NCBI GenBank assembly: GCA_934717675.1
Contig: CAKUYZ010000093.1
Span: 1 to 6,834, forward strand
DNA length: 6,834 nt
Reading direction: 5' to 3'
From: an uncultured Bacteroidales bacterium
GTDB taxonomy: Bacteria; Bacteroidota; Bacteroidia; Bacteroidales; Marinilabiliaceae
Numbering within the stretch: position 1 is the stretch's first letter; each line of letters starts with the position of its first letter. Positions 1 through 6,033 of the stretch are shown one piece after another. The notes under the pieces are model-generated. The model was not told the origin of the DNA, made no database searches, and saw only the letters and a list, made by a program, of their open reading frames with translations. The position numbers were made by a program, and so were the translations under genes.

Positions 1-1658
1 CCTATGGTATACGGCAGGTCGTCTTGCGCCGCGAAGTCGTCTTCCGGCAGGTTGCTCCAAGAGCAATACTCGGTGTCGTAGCTGGAGCATTGCCCATCTT
101 CATGAGTTATGTCCGCGCCAATTTTTACAGGGAAATGGTACACGTCGCGGCTACTGACGGTCGACGCCGTCTCCGAACCCAAGATAATCCCTTGTGGCAG
201 TTTGCCGATGTTCGGCTCGTAGAGATGCACGCGATAGTTCATGCCCACCACGTCTTGCAGTTGGGCGAAGTTGTTTTTTATGGCCCATTCTATACGGTCC
301 ATGCCCTGTGTCACGGGGCGAGTTTCATCCAGGCTATGGCACAGATCTTGAAGTCTCTTGAGGTTTTCGGGGCCTTCTGCCATGCCTTGTTCCGGAATCT
401 CATTGCCAATGCTCCACATCACTATTGACGGGTGATTGCGGTGGCGGCGTATGAGGTTTGCAATGTCGCGGTCACTCCACTCTTTGAAAAAACGAGCGTA
501 GCCGTTTTTGCACTTGGGGTAAATCCACATGTCGAAGCTCTCCGCCATGACCATCATACCTATTGAGTCGCACACCTCCATTTGCATTTTGCTCGGCATG
601 TTGTGTGCCGTCCTGATGGCGTCTGCGCCCATGTCTTTCATTATCCTGATTTGGCGTTCAAAGGCGGCGCGATTTTCAGCGGCTCCAAGGGGACCCTGGT
701 CATGGTGGAGGCATACGCCTTTTATTTTGCGGGTCTGTCCGTTAAGGGCGAAGCCAGATTCTTTTGTCACGGAGACGGTGCGTACGCCTGTCTTGAACGT
801 CTGGCAGTCCACCTCTTTCCCGTCCACTCGCAGTCCGACACGTGCCGTGTAGAGGTATGGGCGCTCTGGAGTCCATGTCTGCGGGTTGTCAAGCACCATT
901 TCACCATGAGCTGCGCCGCCGTCACCAATGCGCAAGTTGGCCAAGGCCGCCACGTGTCCCTTTGCATCGCGAAGCTCCACTGTCATTATGGCATTCGTCA
1001 GGTCTGTTTTTTCCGATGTGACTTTAGCGTCAAACGCCAACACGGCCTCAGCGTCAGAGAGACGCCGAGTGCGGAGGAAAGTGTGCCAGTCGTCAATATG
1101 TGCGTCTCCGGTTGTTATGAGCGTTACGGGGCGGTATAGGCCTGCGCCAGGATACCAACGGCTGCTCTCCTCAACGTTTTTAAGGCTCACCTCAATCTCG
1201 TTTTGCCCATCGGAAGAGAGAAAAGGCGTTATGTCTACCTCGAACGCATTGTAGCCGTAGGCCCACCTGCCGGCCTCATGGCCATTCACATAAACAATAG
1301 GCTCACTCATGGCCCCGTCAAATATGAGGCGGGCGCAGCCTGTGCCGGGGGCGATGGTGGCCGTTGTGCGATAATATCCTTTGCCAATCCAGGGCAAAGA
1401 GCCTGAGCGCCCGCTTTTTTCTGTGGCCTCAGTCTCGCCGTTCTGTTCGATGGCCACGGTCTGAAGATCCCATTTTTTGTCAAAAGGACCGGCTATAGCC
1501 CAGTCGTGTGGCACTGTCACGCTTTGCCAACTTGCGCTGTCTTGGCAAAACTCCCAGTCGCGCAGGATCTGCTCGTGCCTCTGTGGGCTTTGAGAGCAAC
1601 CTGCCAATAGGGCCAGGGCGACTGGCCCGAATGTCATGATGCGTCTGCTGCTAGTCAT
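1..1658 (-). CDS. Glycoside hydrolase family 2 lipoprotein (beta-galactosidase-like), 3' end outside window
   Basis: The frame is open from the ATG at 1658 to the window edge (552 codons, C-terminus missing). Residues 1-21 form a lipoprotein signal: R5-R6, a hydrophobic stretch, then lipobox L18-A-G-C21. This predicts export and lipidation at C21. About 28-180 is the GH2 sugar-binding jelly roll (VTVPHDWAI, WYPGAGLYR), about 185-297 the Ig-like domain, and from about 300 the TIM barrel (LNGQTRKIKGVCLHHD; SIGNE). E420 in SIGNE is the expected acid/base and E496 in LGSETAST the expected nucleophile. Their spacing of 76 residues equals that of E461 and E537 in E. coli LacZ. Family members hydrolyse beta-galactosides, beta-glucuronides or beta-mannosides. 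Overall resemblance is to Bacteroidales beta-galactosidases, but the region that would separate these is partly missing, so the substrate is open. I see no promoter in the 52 bases upstream, so it is probably transcribed with the genes before it. An alternative start at M8 would lose the basic n-region and is less likely. Confidence 0.93.
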   Translation of the reverse strand, partial: MTSSRRIMTFGPVALALLAGCSQSPQRHEQILRDWEFCQDSASWQSVTVPHDWAIAGPFDKKWDLQTVAIEQNGETEATEKSGRSGSLPWIGKGYYRTTATIAPGTGCARLIFDGAMSEPIVYVNGHEAGRWAYGYNAFEVDITPFLSSDGQNEIEVSLKNVEESSRWYPGAGLYRPVTLITTGDAHIDDWHTFLRTRRLSDAEAVLAFDAKVTSEKTDLTNAIMTVELRDAKGHVAALANLRIGDGGAAHGEMVLDNPQTWTPERPYLYTARVGLRVDGKEVDCQTFKTGVRTVSVTKESGFALNGQTRKIKGVCLHHDQGPLGAAENRAAFERQIRIMKDMGADAIRTAHNMPSKMQMEVCDSIGMMVMAESFDMWIYPKCKNGYARFFKEWSDRDIANLIRRHRNHPSIVMWSIGNEIPEQGMAEGPENLKRLQDLCHSLDETRPVTQGMDRIEWAIKNNFAQLQDVVGMNYRVHLYEPNIGKLPQGIILGSETASTVSSRDVYHFPVKIGADITHEDGQCSSYDTEYCSWSNLPEDDFAAQDDLPYTI

Positions 1659-1710
1659 GTTTATAGTAGGTTATATGTTGTTTGTGTGGGCTTCGTTTTC
1701 AGTCTGACAG

Positions 1711-1887
1711 TTAATGGCAGCATCCGCCCACAACTTTGTGGCAGTGGTTGGCGGAGCAGGTGTCTTTCATTGGGCAGCCTGCGCACTTTTCACTGCGTTT
1801 GGTGCGGCGGATTGTCTTGACGGCTGAGGTTATGGTGTAGGCCACAGCTGCCAAAACGACTAGTGAGACAATTACGTATTGCGTCAT
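1711..1887 (-). CDS. Small membrane-anchored Cys-rich protein (FeoB-associated-like)
   Basis: A 58-residue protein with ATG at 1887 and TAA at 1711-1713. Residues 4-23 (YVIVSLVVLAAVAYTITSAV) form one hydrophobic membrane segment. A basic stretch follows (K24, R27, R28, K30, R31, K34), then a Cys/His-rich tail with C35, C38, C44, C49, C56, C57 and H48, H50, H58. By the positive-inside rule the tail should face the cytoplasm. The architecture (short helix, basic linker, C-x2-C-x5-C motif) matches the FeoB-associated Cys-rich membrane protein family, proposed to help ferrous iron uptake. That assignment is by shape only, since no feoB is visible here. The tail could bind metal ions. The gene lies 19 bases after the yigZ-family stop and 52 bases before the GH2 start, all on one strand, so cotranscription is likely. 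A purine-rich GGGAAAG sits just upstream of the start. Confidence 0.72.
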   Translation of the reverse strand: MTQYVIVSLVVLAAVAYTITSAVKTIRRTKRSEKCAGCPMKDTCSANHCHKVVGGCCH

Positions 1888-1906
1888 TGCTTTCCCATTT
1901 ATGACC

Positions 1907-2518
1907 CTATTTTATGTCTTCCACGCTCACTCCGTCCGTGTCTTTCAGTTTGGTTGTCACGGAGTCGCGTTCAGACAGCCTTATGCTTATGTCAATCTGG
2001 CAGTCGGAGTCAAAGCTCTGCCTCCTTATCTTGGCTGAGCTGTCTTTCAAAGCTTTCATCACGTTGTTCATGGCCATATACGGAAACCGTATTGCCAAGT
2101 TGGCGTCGAATGTGCGGGTCTCAATCTCCGCATTGGCCAAGGCGTCGGCAGTAGCCGTCTTATATGCCACAATCAGTCCTCCTGTCCCAAGTTTTATGCC
2201 ACCAAAATACCGTACTACAATGACAACAACGTTGGTCAGCCCGGCGGACAAGATCTGGCCGAGGATAGGACGCCCTGCGGTGCCGGATGGCTCGCCGTCG
2301 TCACCAACTTTTGTCTCGCCGTCGCCAGCTCCGAGTCTCCACGCGTAGCAGTGGTGGCGCGCGTCGTGAAACTCTTTCTGCTTCTCTCGAACCAATGCCT
2401 TGGCATCGTCGGCAGTGGAGACGTTGTAGGCAAAAGCCAAAAAGCGGCTGCCTTTCTCTTTGTAGATTCCGGTGGCCTCGTGCGCCACAGTCCTATATTC
2501 GTCACTGCATAGTGTCAT
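1907..2518 (-). CDS. yigZ: YigZ/IMPACT family protein
   Basis: From the ATG at 2518 the protein has 203 residues, close to the roughly 205 usual for bacterial YigZ. The N-terminal UPF0029/IMPACT domain (about 5-125) carries the family signatures HDARHHCYAWRLG (51-63), DDGEPSGTAGRP (73-84) and VRYFGGIKLGTGGL (102-115). About 135-195 is the ferredoxin-like DUF1949 domain. The family is conserved from bacteria to eukaryotes. Eukaryotic IMPACT/YIH1 modulates the translational kinase GCN2, while the bacterial role is not firmly established, so a cytoplasmic nucleic-acid or translation-linked role is inference. The frame stays open upstream to an ATG at 2695, with another at 2566, but those would add 59 or 16 residues unlike the family, and the longest would overlap divergent mazG. 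The protein motifs, not a ribosome binding site, therefore decide the start. It is probably the first gene of a minus-strand operon with the Cys-rich peptide and the GH2 enzyme. Confidence 0.92.
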   Translation of the reverse strand: MTLCSDEYRTVAHEATGIYKEKGSRFLAFAYNVSTADDAKALVREKQKEFHDARHHCYAWRLGAGDGETKVGDDGEPSGTAGRPILGQILSAGLTNVVVIVVRYFGGIKLGTGGLIVAYKTATADALANAEIETRTFDANLAIRFPYMAMNNVMKALKDSSAKIRRQSFDSDCQIDISIRLSERDSVTTKLKDTDGVSVEDIK

Positions 2519-2584
2519 GTCGCTAAGGTACGAAATAAGTGGTGGTTTGCGGAAAAATAAATCCATGCGTACGACTGCGCCCGT

Positions 2585-2616
2585 TTTGGGGTTATGAAAT
2601 ACCAACTGTAACTTAG
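2585..2616 (+). promoter_or_regulatory. Putative promoter of mazG
   Basis: TTTG at 2585-2588, 20 bases, then TAACTTAG at 2609-2616. This matches the Bacteroidota -33/-7 pattern (TTTG, 19-21 bases, TAnnTTTG) with one mismatch in the -7 box. Transcription would begin near 2623, leaving a leader of about 20 bases before the mazG ATG. It lies in the gap between divergent yigZ and mazG. Confidence 0.5.
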
Positions 2617-2641
2617 CGCGAATTATTAAAGAAACTAAGCG

Positions 2642-3457
2642 ATGAAAGAAGAGATTAACGACACGCAAGCGGAGGAAGGTGGCTTCTCTCCGCATTGTAA
2701 GGACAGTTTGAGGAGATTTTTCGGGATTCTCGCAAGGTTGCGCAAAGAGTGTCCTTGGGATAGGAGACAGACCTGGAAGACGCTGCGCACGCTCACGGTT
2801 GAGGAAGTCTACGAGCTTGCCGATGCCCTGAGTCGTGAAGATGTGCCCAATGTGCGCAAAGAGCTAGGCGACGTGTTTTTGCACGTGGCGTTCTATTCCC
2901 TCATAGCCAAAGAAATGGGGCATTTCGAATTTGCTGATGTTGTTGATTCTCTTTCTGACAAACTGGTTTACCGCCATCCTCACGTCTTTGGCGGGGCTGA
3001 GGCTGGCTCCGCCGACGCCGTGTTGAGCAATTGGGAAAAACTTAAGCTAAAGGAGAAGGACGGCAATAAGTCGGTTTTGGGCGGTGTGCCAGATGCGTTG
3101 CCTGCGCTCATCAAGGCGTTCAGAATTCAGGGTAAGGCCCGTGGGGTAGGGTTTGATTGGCCTGAGCCTGCCGATGCTTGGAAGAAGGTGGACGAGGAGA
3201 CGGCTGAATTCAAGAGGGAGGTGGAAAATGGAGACCGGGACAAGATGGAGGCTGAGATGGGCGACTTGCTCTTTTCTGTTGTAAATATGGCCAGGTTATA
3301 CGACATAAATCCTGAAGACGCCTTGGAGAGGACAAACAGGAAGTTCATAAAACGGTTTGCTCATATAGAGCAGGGCGCAAAAGCGAAGGGCATCAACGTA
3401 AGCGAGTTGTCTCTAGACGAAATGGAAGCCTTGTGGCAGGAAGCTAAAAAGCTATAA
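2642..3457 (+). CDS. mazG: MazG nucleoside triphosphate pyrophosphohydrolase
   Basis: A 271-residue protein (E. coli MazG has 263) with two tandem MazG domains. It hydrolyses (d)NTPs to NMP and pyrophosphate in the cytoplasm, clearing abnormal nucleotides; in E. coli it also modulates the stringent response. The N-terminal domain (about 25-115) has the signature CPWD (37-40), then E54-E55-x2-E58 and E74-x2-D77, which form the Mg2+-binding site, and ends in YRHPHVFG (110-117). The C-terminal domain (about 150-245) repeats the metal motif with E185-E186-x2-E189 and E205-x2-D208, and has the conserved NRKFIKRF (232-239). All expected acidic ligands are present, so the enzyme should be active. 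The first 20 or so residues are acidic and polar, forming an extension ahead of the usual family start, and no better in-frame ATG exists inside it. It has its own promoter upstream and ends 5 bases before a hairpin terminator. It is monocistronic, diverging from yigZ and converging on the META lipoprotein gene. Confidence 0.96.
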   Translation: MKEEINDTQAEEGGFSPHCKDSLRRFFGILARLRKECPWDRRQTWKTLRTLTVEEVYELADALSREDVPNVRKELGDVFLHVAFYSLIAKEMGHFEFADVVDSLSDKLVYRHPHVFGGAEAGSADAVLSNWEKLKLKEKDGNKSVLGGVPDALPALIKAFRIQGKARGVGFDWPEPADAWKKVDEETAEFKREVENGDRDKMEAEMGDLLFSVVNMARLYDINPEDALERTNRKFIKRFAHIEQGAKAKGINVSELSLDEMEALWQEAKKL

Positions 3458-3462
3458 CAAAA

Positions 3463-3502
3463 AAAAAGGCCAGACCCACATTGCCTGGGGTTAGGCCTTT
3501 TT
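3463..3502. terminator. Bidirectional intrinsic terminator between mazG and the META lipoprotein gene
   Basis: AAAAAGGCC (3463-3471) pairs with GGCCTTTTT (3494-3502). After an A-A mismatch the stem continues with a G-T pair, A-T, and ACCC/GGGT-type pairs (3473-3477 with 3488-3492), leaving a loop of about 10 bases. The A run on the left and T run on the right make it work in both directions. It sits 5 bases after the mazG stop and 20 bases after the convergent lipoprotein stop. Confidence 0.88.
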
Positions 3503-3522
3503 CTTGAGTGTGCGTCTGGGAC

Positions 3523-4278
3523 CTACTTCTTAATGAGAGAGAGTACGGTGGCGCCGGAGTCGTCTGCCACCGACGCCTTGTCTCCGTCTATTGCCACTGT
3601 GGCGGCTGTCTCCAAGGCTTTGAGTACGGCTTGCTCAGTCTCCCTATATGGGCCTGCCCCCATTCGCGATGTGGCAATCTCGCCAAAAGAGAGCGCGTTG
3701 CCGTTGGCGTTGTAATTGCCGTTCAGAGTGTTGGCGCCCGTGCATCCGTTCACTTTGCCATTTGCGAACTCCAAGAATGCGGTGTCGGCCGCGTTTTCTG
3801 TGGATTTGCCAAGGGCCGAGACAATGAGCCACTCGCCCTCAATGGAGGCTGCGGAAACTGCCTTGGGTTGCGCCTCGGCCTCGCGGGTCATGGTCATGAC
3901 GGCCTCGCCTTGAGCATCTTTGACCACTGCGCTGTCGCCATTTACCGAGATGGTGCTCATGTTGTTGAGGGCCTTCACCACTGCGTCTTCAATCTCAACG
4001 TGCGCGCCCATCATCTGCGTGAGGCCTATGTTGGAGAGCTTCACATTTTCGCCATCTTGGCTATAAGAGCCGAAGAAATGGTTGATAGAGGCGCTACCGC
4101 TCACCTTCCCAGAGTCGTCAAAAGCTATGTAGGCGGTCTCCATTCCACCCTCCGTGCTTACGCCGTAAGCGTTGCTGATTATCCACCTGCCTGTGATGGA
4201 CGGGGCGGCCGTTTTGTTGGTTACGCAACCGGTCATGACGACGCCAATAGTCGCCATTGTCGCAAAGATTGCTTTCAT
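3523..4278 (-). CDS. Lipoprotein with two META (HslJ-like) domains
   Basis: A 251-residue protein from the ATG at 4278 to TAG at 3523. Residues 1-18 form a lipoprotein signal (MKAIFATMATIGVVMTGC) with lipobox M15-T-G-C18, so it should be lipidated in the envelope. Two META domains follow, at about 28-131 (begins ITGRWIISNAYG) and about 145-250 (begins IEGEWLIVSALG), joined by an Ala/Glu-rich linker. META domains occur in E. coli HslJ, a heat-inducible outer-membrane-associated protein linked to novobiocin resistance; the molecular role is unclear, and double-META lipoproteins are common in Bacteroidales. Family proteins usually show GCN then G-x-Y, and later T-x-M-x-C. Here domain 1 has GSASINHFFGSY (no Cys) and domain 2 GCTGANTLNGNY, and in both the later Cys is replaced by Gly (QMMGAH, SRMGAG). 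Only C18 and C179 remain. The gene is probably monocistronic, with a -7 box upstream and a shared terminator downstream. Confidence 0.9.
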   Translation of the reverse strand: MKAIFATMATIGVVMTGCVTNKTAAPSITGRWIISNAYGVSTEGGMETAYIAFDDSGKVSGSASINHFFGSYSQDGENVKLSNIGLTQMMGAHVEIEDAVVKALNNMSTISVNGDSAVVKDAQGEAVMTMTREAEAQPKAVSAASIEGEWLIVSALGKSTENAADTAFLEFANGKVNGCTGANTLNGNYNANGNALSFGEIATSRMGAGPYRETEQAVLKALETAATVAIDGDKASVADDSGATVLSLIKK

Positions 4279-4318
4279 CTCTTCAATTTAATGGTTAGTG
4301 TTACTGTTCCTTCGCTCG

Positions 4319-4326
4319 CAAAAATA
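4319..4326 (-). promoter_or_regulatory. Putative -7 box of the META lipoprotein gene
   Basis: On the minus strand this reads TATTTTTG, a perfect match to TAnnTTTG, 40 bases ahead of the ATG at 4278. No TTG lies 19-21 bases upstream; the nearest is about 25 away. The promoter may therefore be weak, activator-dependent or use a degenerate -33 element. Confidence 0.45.
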
Positions 4327-4521
4327 GCCCTTTTGCCAAACATTAGGTAGCCAAGCCAGGTTAATTGGTTCTTCAAACAATCAAAATTGAGACATTGACG
4401 TATGATTAATTGGATGATGACTATAAGGTGTAAATATTTGACATTCAAGGAATAAATGTGCGCCTCGAAAGTTTGTGAGGACTATCTGGCTGTTATATGG
4501 CAATAAAAAATGCGATGCGCT
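4327..4521. other. Intergenic gap with no recognised gene
   Basis: This AT-rich stretch lies between the META lipoprotein promoter and the tRNA promoter. I see no coding frame with recognisable content, no RNA gene and no strong hairpin. It would hold the region upstream of both divergent promoters. Confidence 0.6.
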
Positions 4522-4522
4522 G

Positions 4523-4552
4523 TTGCGCAGTGGAATCTTTTTACTAAATTTG
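4523..4552 (+). promoter_or_regulatory. Promoter of the tRNA-Tyr/tRNA-Gly operon
   Basis: TTG at 4523-4525, exactly 19 bases, then TAAATTTG at 4545-4552, a perfect TAnnTTTG box. The expected transcription start near 4559 is only about 5 bases ahead of the tRNA-Tyr 5' end. The -33 element lies inside a small dyad, TGCGC (4516-4520) and GCGCA (4525-4529). Confidence 0.72.
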
Positions 4553-4563
4553 CAATCGCAAAA

Positions 4564-4644
4564 GGGAGGTTTCCAGAGTGGTCAAATGGGACAGACTGTA
4601 AATCTGCTGCTTCGGCTTCGTAGGTTCGAATCCTTCACCTCCCA
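4564..4644 (+). tRNA. tRNA-Tyr (anticodon GTA)
   Basis: An 81-base class II tRNA. The acceptor stem is GGGAGGT (4564-4570) with ACCTCCC (4637-4643), and the discriminator is A4644. The D stem is CCA/TGG. The anticodon loop CTGTAAA (4596-4602) has GTA at 4598-4600. The long variable arm (4608-4619) contains GC-TTCG-GC, and the T loop is TTCGAAT (4625-4631). CCA is not encoded, since CTTT follows, so it must be added by the CCA-adding enzyme. Two stem pairs are imperfect: A4591-C4607 at the top of the anticodon stem and T4621-T4635 in the T stem. It is first in a two-tRNA transcript. Confidence 0.96.
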
Positions 4645-4653
4645 CTTTGTCAT

Positions 4654-4726
4654 GCGGGAATAGCTCAGTCGATAGAGCATCTGCCTTCCAAGCAGAGGGT
4701 CGCGGGTTTGAGTCCCGTTTCCCGCT
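4654..4726 (+). tRNA. tRNA-Gly (anticodon TCC)
   Basis: A 73-base tRNA lying 9 bases after tRNA-Tyr. The acceptor stem is GCGGGAA (4654-4660) with TTCCCGC (4719-4725), and the discriminator is T4726. The anticodon stem TCTGC/GCAGA encloses CTTCCAA, giving TCC at 4687-4689, which reads GGA and GGG. The T arm GCGGG-TTTGAGT-CCCGT has the usual form. CCA is not encoded, since CTTG follows. It is cotranscribed with tRNA-Tyr and followed 7 bases later by a terminator. Confidence 0.97.
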
Positions 4727-4733
4727 CTTGTAT

Positions 4734-4769
4734 AAGCCTTTGGCACCTTTGGTTGCCAAAGGCTTTTTT
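4734..4769 (+). terminator. Intrinsic terminator of the tRNA operon
   Basis: A perfect 12-base-pair stem, AAGCCTTTGGCA (4734-4745) with TGCCAAAGGCTT (4754-4765), has an 8-base loop and is followed by T to 4769. It ends the tRNA transcript 7 bases after tRNA-Gly and insulates sbcD. Confidence 0.93.
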
Positions 4770-4777
4770 GTTGTCTG

Positions 4778-4793
4778 TCGCCGTGTGCGGCGA
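4778..4793. repeat. Short perfect inverted repeat upstream of sbcD
   Basis: TCGCCG (4778-4783), loop TGTG, CGGCGA (4788-4793): a perfect six-pair dyad just after the tRNA terminator and about 28 bases upstream of the sbcD -33 element. There is no T run, so it is not a terminator. A protein site is possible but unsupported. Confidence 0.35.
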
Positions 4794-4820
4794 AGATGGT
4801 TGACTTGGTTGGTTTGCGAC

Positions 4821-4852
4821 TTGGTAGCGTTGCCCGTTCACCATTATCTTTG
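4821..4852 (+). promoter_or_regulatory. Putative sbcDC promoter
   Basis: TTG at 4821-4823, 21 bases, then TATCTTTG at 4845-4852, a perfect TAnnTTTG match. Transcription would start near 4859, about 19 bases before the sbcD ATG. A perfect dyad, CTTTGG-TTAT-CCAAAG (4848-4863), overlaps the -7 box and start site and could be an operator. Confidence 0.6.
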
Positions 4853-4877
4853 GTTATCCAAAGTCTAAAGTTCCAAA

Positions 4878-6032
4878 ATGTTGAAGATTCTTCATACTAG
4901 CGATTGGCATCTCGGCCACGTCTTGTTCGGCTACGAAAGGGTAGACGAGCAAGACCATATGTTGCGCCAAATTGCTGATGTCGTGGCGCAAGAGCGACCG
5001 GACGTGATGCTTGTGTGTGGCGACATATTCCATGTGGCCATGCCGTCAAACGCGGCCTTGAAAATGTTTACAGATCGCCTCCTTGACATTTGTGACAAAG
5101 CTCCAGATATGGAGGTGTTTGTCACGGCTGGCAATCATGACAGCGCGTCGCGGCTGGAGGCCGACCGCAGCCTGTGGCGTGGGCATAAGGTGAGCGTGGT
5201 TGGCGTGCCAACATTGGAAGTTGAAAAGATGGTGACGGTGGTGCCGGGCAAATGTGTTGTCGCTTCCGTGCCATATTTTAGTGTACGCCAATGTGGTGTG
5301 AAGGATATGTTCGACCGCGTCTCCGAAGAGGTTCGGCAAGTCAATGTGTCAGGCTTGCCTGTTATTTTTATGGCTCACGCTGCCATTGTCGGGTCCAACA
5401 CCAGTGGTCATGACGATGGCATAGGAGGAATGGATTGTGTCCCACTTTCTGATTTTGGCGATGCATATGACTACTTGGCTCTGGGGCACATACATCGCCC
5501 GCAGTGCATAAATGGCAGCCATGGGCGCGCCAGGTATTGTGGCACGCCGCTCCAAGTGTCGTTTGACGAGAACTATCCCCACGGGGTGGACGTGGTCACA
5601 ATTGACGATTCTAGGCAGGTTGAAGTAAAGTCTGTGACTTTTCCTCCGTTACGTCGGTTGGTCACACTGCCTAAGGAACCGGAGTCTTTTGATTCCGCAT
5701 TGGGGGCTCTGGGAGAGCTCTCGCCCGAAGACGAGTGCTATGTGCGCCTCAACGTGCTTGTTGATGATTATTTGCCAACCAATGCGCAGACCCAGGCTTC
5801 GGAAAAAGCCAGCGGAAAAAAATGCAGGCTTTGTCAAGTGATGTCCCAAAGACGTGCGAGGGAGTCTACGGAGTCCACCACTGACTGGGATGTGCAAGTG
5901 AGTGATTTCAAACGGCTTAATCCGGTGTCTGTGGCGCAAATGGCGTACAGAGAGCAAATGGGGGCGGAAATGCCTGATGATATGGTCGACGCCCTAAAAA
6001 TGGCAGTCGAAGATATTTGTAGAGAAGATTGA
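4878..6032 (+). CDS. sbcD: SbcD, nuclease subunit of the SbcCD complex
   Basis: A 384-residue Mre11-family calcineurin-like metallophosphoesterase. With SbcC it forms an ATP-dependent double-strand exonuclease that also opens DNA hairpins and processes blocked ends; it acts at the nucleoid. All phosphoesterase motifs are visible: D9-W-H11 (SDWHLG), G48-D49 (VCGDIFH), G85-N-H-D88 (TAGNHDS), H167 (FMAHAAI) and G203-H-I-H206. These bind two Mn2+ ions and hold the catalytic His. After the capping motif RYCGTPLQVSFDE (219-231) comes the C-terminal cap, about 235-384, including a charged stretch with C317-R-L-C320. The length is near the roughly 400 of E. coli SbcD. The start at 4878 puts the usual ILHTSDWHLG right at the N-terminus. 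The gene has its own promoter, and its TGA is one base before the sbcC start, indicating translational coupling. Confidence 0.97.
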   Translation: MLKILHTSDWHLGHVLFGYERVDEQDHMLRQIADVVAQERPDVMLVCGDIFHVAMPSNAALKMFTDRLLDICDKAPDMEVFVTAGNHDSASRLEADRSLWRGHKVSVVGVPTLEVEKMVTVVPGKCVVASVPYFSVRQCGVKDMFDRVSEEVRQVNVSGLPVIFMAHAAIVGSNTSGHDDGIGGMDCVPLSDFGDAYDYLALGHIHRPQCINGSHGRARYCGTPLQVSFDENYPHGVDVVTIDDSRQVEVKSVTFPPLRRLVTLPKEPESFDSALGALGELSPEDECYVRLNVLVDDYLPTNAQTQASEKASGKKCRLCQVMSQRRARESTESTTDWDVQVSDFKRLNPVSVAQMAYREQMGAEMPDDMVDALKMAVEDICRED

Positions 6033-6033
6033 T

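Noticed and set aside
24..1406. Several plus-strand open frames across the left end
   Set aside because: They lie antisense to a continuous GH2 frame with complete family motifs and show no recognisable domains.
1725..1745. Palindrome CCACAA-CT-TTGTGG within the Cys-rich peptide gene
   Set aside because: The two-base spacer cannot form a hairpin loop and the sequence is explained by the coding of the His/Cys tail.
2519..2580. Promoter for yigZ on the minus strand (TATTTTTC-like box)
   Set aside because: The box has a mismatch at its last base and no TTG lies at the right distance, so it cannot be supported.
2519..2695. N-terminal extension of the YigZ-family protein to an ATG at 2695
   Set aside because: The added residues do not resemble the family and would overlap divergent mazG; the start at 2518 gives the normal length.
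3508..4350. Long plus-strand frame of 280 codons opposite the META lipoprotein
   Set aside because: It is a shadow of a gene with a lipobox and two clear META repeats, and its product has no recognisable domain.
4393..4440. Possible sigma70-like TTGACG and TATAAG pair in the intergenic gap
   Set aside because: Spacing is about 21 bases rather than 17, Bacteroidota use a different consensus, and a better promoter sits immediately before the tRNAs.
4475..4868. Short open frames over the tRNA region
   Set aside because: They read through tRNA-Tyr, tRNA-Gly and the terminator, so they are translations of structural RNA.
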